From Candidatus Nomurabacteria bacterium (GTDB taxonomy: Bacteria > Patescibacteriota > Minisyncoccia > Phycocordibacterales > UBA9973), in NCBI GenBank assembly GCA_023267315.1, contig JAHFNN010000043.1:1-7460 (forward strand): DNA of 7,460 nt, read 5' to 3'. The notes under the pieces were generated by a model that saw only the letters and a list, made by a program, of their open reading frames with translations, made no database searches and was not told where the DNA came from. Position numbers and translations under genes: made by a program. Positions 3,704 to 7,460 of this stretch are shown piece by piece. The stretch's first letter is position 1, and the number at the start of each line of letters is the position of its first letter.

Positions 3704-6001
3704 ATGAAAAATGTGAAAATTTACAATGTAAAAGGCATGCATTGTGCATCCTGCGCAAGCATCATCGAACGCACCGTAAAAAAGATTGACGGTGTTGAAG
3801 ACATTTCTGTAAACCCCGGCACCGAAAATGCCAAAATCTCTTTTGATACGACTAAGACAAGCCCTGAGTCATTCAACAAAAAACTAGAACCACTCGGCTA
3901 TTCACTTATGCTTCCACCAACAGCACACGATATGGGTATGAGCGAAAATGAACATGCAGCACATTTAGGTCTTACTCAAACAAAAAAAGAAAAACTTGCA
4001 GAACTCGCTTCTATGAAGCATAAGGTTATTTCTGCAATACCACTGGCTATCATCAGCCTCTTTGTCATGGGTTGGGATATTTTGGCACAATTCTCTATCG
4101 TGCCAGGAATGTCATTACTATGGGAAGAATTTTTTCATCACCTACTTCCCCTATTAGCAACCTACATGCTCTTTGTTGTTGGCAAACCATACCTCCTAGG
4201 GCTGTATCGATTTGTACGCTACGGCAAAGCCAATATGGATACCTTGATCGGCTTGGGTACCTCTGTCGCCTACATATACAGCTTTATTGTGGGCGCGTTT
4301 GAAGAGACACTCTTGAAAAATATCCCCAATGTATCAATGACTTATTTTGATGTGACAATTATCGTCATTACATTTATTACATTGGGGAAGTATCTTGAAA
4401 CACGATCGAAATTAAAAACGGGAGATGCGATTGAAAAACTACTCAATCTGCAAGCAAAAACCGCCCTCGTTGTTCGTGACGGTACAGAAGTCGAACTGCC
4501 GATTGACCAAGTCGTACATGGAGATCTCATTGTTGTAAAACCAGCAGGAAAGATTCCGGTTGACGGCATCGTCACTCGTGGCAATTCGTATGTAGACGAA
4601 TCAATGATCACTGGCGAACCGATGCCTGTTTCAAAAAAAGTCGGTGATGGGGTTGTCGCGGGAACAATCAATACAACTGGTTCATTTACATTTACAGCCA
4701 CAAAAATTGGAGCGGAAACAATGCTTGCCAGCATCATCAAAATGGTGGAAGAAGCACAAAGCAGTAAAGCACCGATTCAAGCACTAGCAGATAAAATTTC
4801 AAGTGTTTTCGTGCCTGTTGTTTTAGGCATTGCGATCCTCTCATTCGGCGCGTGGCTCATCCTTGGAGCACAGGCACTCGGATTTTCACAAGCATTTTCA
4901 TATGGCCTACTTTCATTCGTCGGAGTACTCGTTATTGCGTGCCCATGTGCGCTGGGGCTCGCAACACCTACTGCCATTATTGTGGGTGTAGGAAAAGGCG
5001 CACGTGAAGGAATACTGGTAAAAGACGCGGCAGCCCTTGAAAAATTGCATAACGTTGATGTTGTCGTCGTAGATAAAACTGGCACAATCACTCGTGGTAA
5101 ACCGGAAATCGTTTCGATCAAAACACTCTCAGGAACAGAGGATGAAAATATTTCAATCCTCGCTGCACTTGAAAAAGCATCCGAACACCCAATCGCACAT
5201 GCGATCATCTCATACACAGACGAGAAGAAACTAAAACTCGCCCAAGTAGAGCAATTTAAAGCAATCAAAGGTAAGGGTGTTCAGGGATATGTCGGTGGAG
5301 TCGAATATTTTGCCGGTAATACAAAACTGATCCAGAATTTACAATTATCATTCGACACAACATCGATCGAAGCTGAAACGTTGGAAGGAAAAACTCCTGT
5401 GATTTTGGCAACAAAAGAGAAAGTACTCGCCATCGTTATGGTAGCCGATGCCATAAAACCGGAAGCAATTGAAGCGGTGAAAAATCTTCATAAACTAGGA
5501 ATAAAGATTGTGATGTTGACTGGTGACAATAAAAATACAGCCACCTATATTGCAAAACAAGTCGGTATCGATGAAGTCGTCGCGGAAGTGATGCCAGAAG
5601 ATAAATTGAATACGATAAAAGAATTACAATCAAATGGAAAAGTCGTCGCAATGGCAGGAGATGGCGTCAATGATGCACCAGCACTCGCACAAGCAGACAT
5701 TGGTATTGCGATGGCCACGGGAACTGATGTCGCGATCGAATCAGCAGGTATCACACTACTCCATGGCGATATCTCAAAGCTCGTCAAAGCCGTACGTCTT
5801 TCAAAACTGACGATGCGTGGAATCAAACAAAATCTATTTTTCGCATTTATTTACAATATCATCGGTATTCCGCTTGCAGCTGGACTCTTCTTCCCTTTCT
5901 TTGGATGGCTCTTAAATCCGGCGTTCGCAGGACTCGCAATGGCGATGAGTAGTGTGAGTGTAGTCGGAAATTCGTTACGATTAAAAAGTAAGAACATATA
6001 A
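3704..6001 (+). CDS. copA: P1B-1-type Cu(I)-exporting ATPase
   Basis: This 765-residue inner-membrane pump exports Cu(I) (or Ag(I)) from the cytoplasm using ATP. Order: one HMA domain (about 1-66) with GMHCASC (C14, C17); a His/Met-containing linker (75-87); four helices (about 107-232); the actuator domain with TGE (303-305); two helices with CPC (C413, C415) in the second; and the ATP-binding and phosphorylation domains with DKTGT (D457), the HP pair (H495-P496), TGD (606-608) and GDGVNDAP (652-659). The last two helices carry N710-x6-YN (717-718)-x4-P and P739-x6-MxxSS (M746, S749-S750). Together with CPC, these match the P1B-1 copper class exactly, rather than Zn or Co pumps. Length and motifs are complete, with no sign of damage. 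The ATG lies 4 bases after csoR and stop is TAA, 3 bases before the next gene. It should be induced by copper through CsoR. Confidence 0.97.
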   Translation: MKNVKIYNVKGMHCASCASIIERTVKKIDGVEDISVNPGTENAKISFDTTKTSPESFNKKLEPLGYSLMLPPTAHDMGMSENEHAAHLGLTQTKKEKLAELASMKHKVISAIPLAIISLFVMGWDILAQFSIVPGMSLLWEEFFHHLLPLLATYMLFVVGKPYLLGLYRFVRYGKANMDTLIGLGTSVAYIYSFIVGAFEETLLKNIPNVSMTYFDVTIIVITFITLGKYLETRSKLKTGDAIEKLLNLQAKTALVVRDGTEVELPIDQVVHGDLIVVKPAGKIPVDGIVTRGNSYVDESMITGEPMPVSKKVGDGVVAGTINTTGSFTFTATKIGAETMLASIIKMVEEAQSSKAPIQALADKISSVFVPVVLGIAILSFGAWLILGAQALGFSQAFSYGLLSFVGVLVIACPCALGLATPTAIIVGVGKGAREGILVKDAAALEKLHNVDVVVVDKTGTITRGKPEIVSIKTLSGTEDENISILAALEKASEHPIAHAIISYTDEKKLKLAQVEQFKAIKGKGVQGYVGGVEYFAGNTKLIQNLQLSFDTTSIEAETLEGKTPVILATKEKVLAIVMVADAIKPEAIEAVKNLHKLGIKIVMLTGDNKNTATYIAKQVGIDEVVAEVMPEDKLNTIKELQSNGKVVAMAGDGVNDAPALAQADIGIAMATGTDVAIESAGITLLHGDISKLVKAVRLSKLTMRGIKQNLFFAFIYNIIGIPLAAGLFFPFFGWLLNPAFAGLAMAMSSVSVVGNSLRLKSKNI

Positions 6002-6004
6002 TTT

Positions 6005-7012
6005 ATGAAAACATATATATTTCACGTTTCTGGAACTCATTGTGCCTCGTGCAAAATTTTGATTGAAGATGTTTTAGGTGAACAAGATTTGATACAAAAG
6101 GTATCTGTTGATTTAAAAAATGAGACAGTTTCTATTGAAACAGACAGCGAAAAGAATCCTGAAGCTATTGCCACTTTTCTGACAGACTTGGTTTCAAAAA
6201 ATGGCTATACTATTTCTGTTGAAAAGCAAATCATTGAAAATACAAACAACGGAATGATATGGAAAGCACTACCGATCGGGCTCGCATTCCTGGCACTCTT
6301 TTTTATCCTGCAAAAATCAGGGATTTTAAACTTAGGTATCGGTGGAGCAACAACACCAGTCACCAGCTTTATCATTGGTCTCATTGCCTCCGTATCGAGT
6401 TGTTTGGCTATTGTCGGAGGACTCGTACTATCACTCTCAGCAGAAGTGTCACAAGACAACGTCAGTGATAAAAAAAATATTATCCTCTTTCACGTCGGAC
6501 GGATTGGGGGATTTGCACTACTCGGAGGACTCTTGGGAATTTTAGGAAGCGCAATCGGTATTAATTTTATATTTACTGCAATATTAGGATTGATCGCTTC
6601 TATCATTATGTTGTTACTCGGTCTTGATTTGGTGGGAGTACTTTCAAAAAGCAAAGTCACCCTGCCTTCTGGAATATTCAAGTTTTTCAGAAAAATTGAG
6701 CATAAATCACTAACTCCGATAATCATAGGTATGGCAACATTTTTCCTCCCTTGTGGATTCACACAATCAATGCAATTTGCAGCCCTAGGAAGTGGCTCAT
6801 TTATGTCGGGACTCACGATCATGTTCGCATTCGCATTAGGAACTCTTCCCGTCTTGGCACTATTATCATTTGGCTCAGCTCAAATAGCTCACTCGAAACA
6901 TGCCCCGCTCTTCTTTAAATCAGCTGGTGTCGTGGTTATTGGATTCGCTGTTTTTGCACTACTCGCAGGACTCGCAGGACTTGGTATTATTAATCCATTA
7001 TTTACAATATAA
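6005..7012 (+). CDS. HMA domain fused to a DsbD/CcdA-like membrane protein
   Basis: This 335-residue fusion has an N-terminal HMA metal-binding domain (about 1-75, GTHCASC with C13 and C16), then about seven membrane helices (roughly 86-102, 118-146, 164-184, 187-212, 236-260, 266-291, 303-325). The membrane part fits the DsbD_2/CcdA-like group, often labelled sulfite exporter TauE/SafE. It has SSCLAIVGGLVLSLSA (131-146), FHVGR (162-166) and FFLPCGFTQ (246-254). C133 and C250 sit in two helices as the paired thiols of DsbD do, so it could carry electrons across the membrane. The HMA domain suggests copper binding at the cytoplasmic face. Known: such proteins occur next to copper genes and transfer electrons or help deliver copper. 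Inferred: it reduces, or loads copper onto, the cupredoxin encoded next. The HMA has its own CxxC and is separate from that of CopA. Three bases separate it from copA and two from the next gene. Confidence 0.88.
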   Translation: MKTYIFHVSGTHCASCKILIEDVLGEQDLIQKVSVDLKNETVSIETDSEKNPEAIATFLTDLVSKNGYTISVEKQIIENTNNGMIWKALPIGLAFLALFFILQKSGILNLGIGGATTPVTSFIIGLIASVSSCLAIVGGLVLSLSAEVSQDNVSDKKNIILFHVGRIGGFALLGGLLGILGSAIGINFIFTAILGLIASIIMLLLGLDLVGVLSKSKVTLPSGIFKFFRKIEHKSLTPIIIGMATFFLPCGFTQSMQFAALGSGSFMSGLTIMFAFALGTLPVLALLSFGSAQIAHSKHAPLFFKSAGVVVIGFAVFALLAGLAGLGIINPLFTI

Positions 7013-7014
7013 TT

Positions 7015-7440
7015 ATGAAAAAACCTGAAAAAAAATCTGGTAATGAAGCAAGTAAACTCATATCAATCGGCCTTACAGTTGTTCTTCTCTTTGCGATTGG
7101 GTATATCGTCATGCGTTCCCCAAGCCCAAAAACACAAAGTGGCGCACCCGCTTCAAACACAGAAATAAAAGACGGCATTCAATATGTAACAATCGACGCA
7201 AAAGGAGGATATTCTCCGAGGATTTCCGAAGTAAAGGCAGGTATCCCAACCAAACTTATTGTGAAAACGAATGGCACATACGACTGTTCATCATCGATCG
7301 TCATCAATGCTCTAAATTATCGAAAAATACTTCCGCAAACTGGCGAAACTGAGATAGATATAGGGACAGGAAAAGCCGGAGATACATTACAAGGACTCTG
7401 TGGAATGGGAATGTATAATTTTCAGATCAAATTCAACTAA
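7015..7440 (+). CDS. Membrane-anchored cupredoxin-like copper protein
   Basis: This is a 141-residue protein. A basic cytoplasmic N-terminus (KKPEKK) and one hydrophobic helix (about 15-33) work as an uncleaved anchor; no lipobox Cys follows it. A short Pro/Ser-rich linker (35-50) leads to a cupredoxin-like domain (about 55-141). The domain has the shape of short copper-operon cupredoxins: IDAKGGYSP (60-68), TYDCSSSIVI (88-97, C91), LPQTGETEIDIG (106-117) and the C-terminal LCGMGMYNFQIKF (128-140, C129, M131, M133). Cys and Met near the C-terminus are the usual copper ligands, with C91 likely a further ligand or redox partner. The classical His ligands are absent, which favours Cu(I) binding over blue-copper electron transfer. 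It should face the outside of the membrane, where it could receive copper from CopA or thiol electrons from the DsbD-like protein encoded just upstream. Stop is TAA. Confidence 0.87.
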   Translation: MKKPEKKSGNEASKLISIGLTVVLLFAIGYIVMRSPSPKTQSGAPASNTEIKDGIQYVTIDAKGGYSPRISEVKAGIPTKLIVKTNGTYDCSSSIVINALNYRKILPQTGETEIDIGTGKAGDTLQGLCGMGMYNFQIKFN

Positions 7441-7460
7441 ATTTTTTTTCGCAGAATTTG
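7428..7460. repeat. Inverted repeat around a T tract at the window end
   Basis: CAAATTC (7428-7434) and GAATTTG (7454-7460) are perfect inverted copies flanking the stop codon of the cupredoxin gene and a run of eight T (7442-7449). The T run lies in the loop, not after a stem, so this is not a normal terminator. The pairing may extend past the window edge. I see no terminator for the copper operon inside the window. Confidence 0.3.

Noticed and set aside
4342..5268. Long open frames on the minus strand inside copA
   Set aside because: They are Ser/Thr/Pro-rich shadows of a strongly conserved plus-strand gene, with no domain of their own and no ribosome site.
1..7460. UGA recoding, CRISPR array or insertion sequence
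   Set aside because: Main reading frames are intact in the standard code with no in-frame TGA, no regular repeat-spacer pattern exists, and there is no transposase or paired terminal repeat.

Overview
The window looks like a piece of a small, moderately AT-rich bacterial genome, most likely from the Patescibacteria/CPR group. This placement is an inference from the style of the proteins (Ser/Arg/Gly-tailed DEAD-box helicase, short DoxX-like, NTF2-like and HAD proteins, compact copper operon), from very short intergenic gaps, from weak or absent Shine-Dalgarno sequences and from tRNA genes without an encoded CCA. All eight main reading frames are intact in the standard code and all end in TAA or TAG, so nothing here suggests recoding.

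Left part (1-1751): a tRNA-Glu(UUC) and a small DoxX-like membrane protein lie on the minus strand. A tRNA-Ser(CGA) follows on the plus strand, then a SnoaL/DUF4440-type protein that starts 9 bases after the tRNA, then a small HAD-like protein. These look like housekeeping and minor accessory genes.

Middle part (1752-3376): a near-consensus promoter (TTGACA, 17 bases, TATTAT) drives a leader of about 270 bases that can fold into several hairpins and contains a small reading frame. It precedes a DEAD-box RNA helicase, which ends in a strong intrinsic terminator. The leader is the least explained sequence in the window.

Right part (3392-7460): a compact copper operon. A perfect 19-bp CsoR-type operator sits between the -35 and -10 boxes, and the predicted transcription start falls on or next to the start codon of csoR, giving an essentially leaderless message. 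The order is csoR, a P1B-1 copper ATPase (CopA), an HMA-domain/DsbD-like membrane fusion, and a membrane-anchored cupredoxin, with gaps of 4, 3 and 2 bases. The simplest reading is that copper excess releases CsoR, CopA moves Cu(I) outward, and the last two proteins handle copper or its thiol and redox chemistry at the outer face of the membrane. The roles of the last two are inferred.
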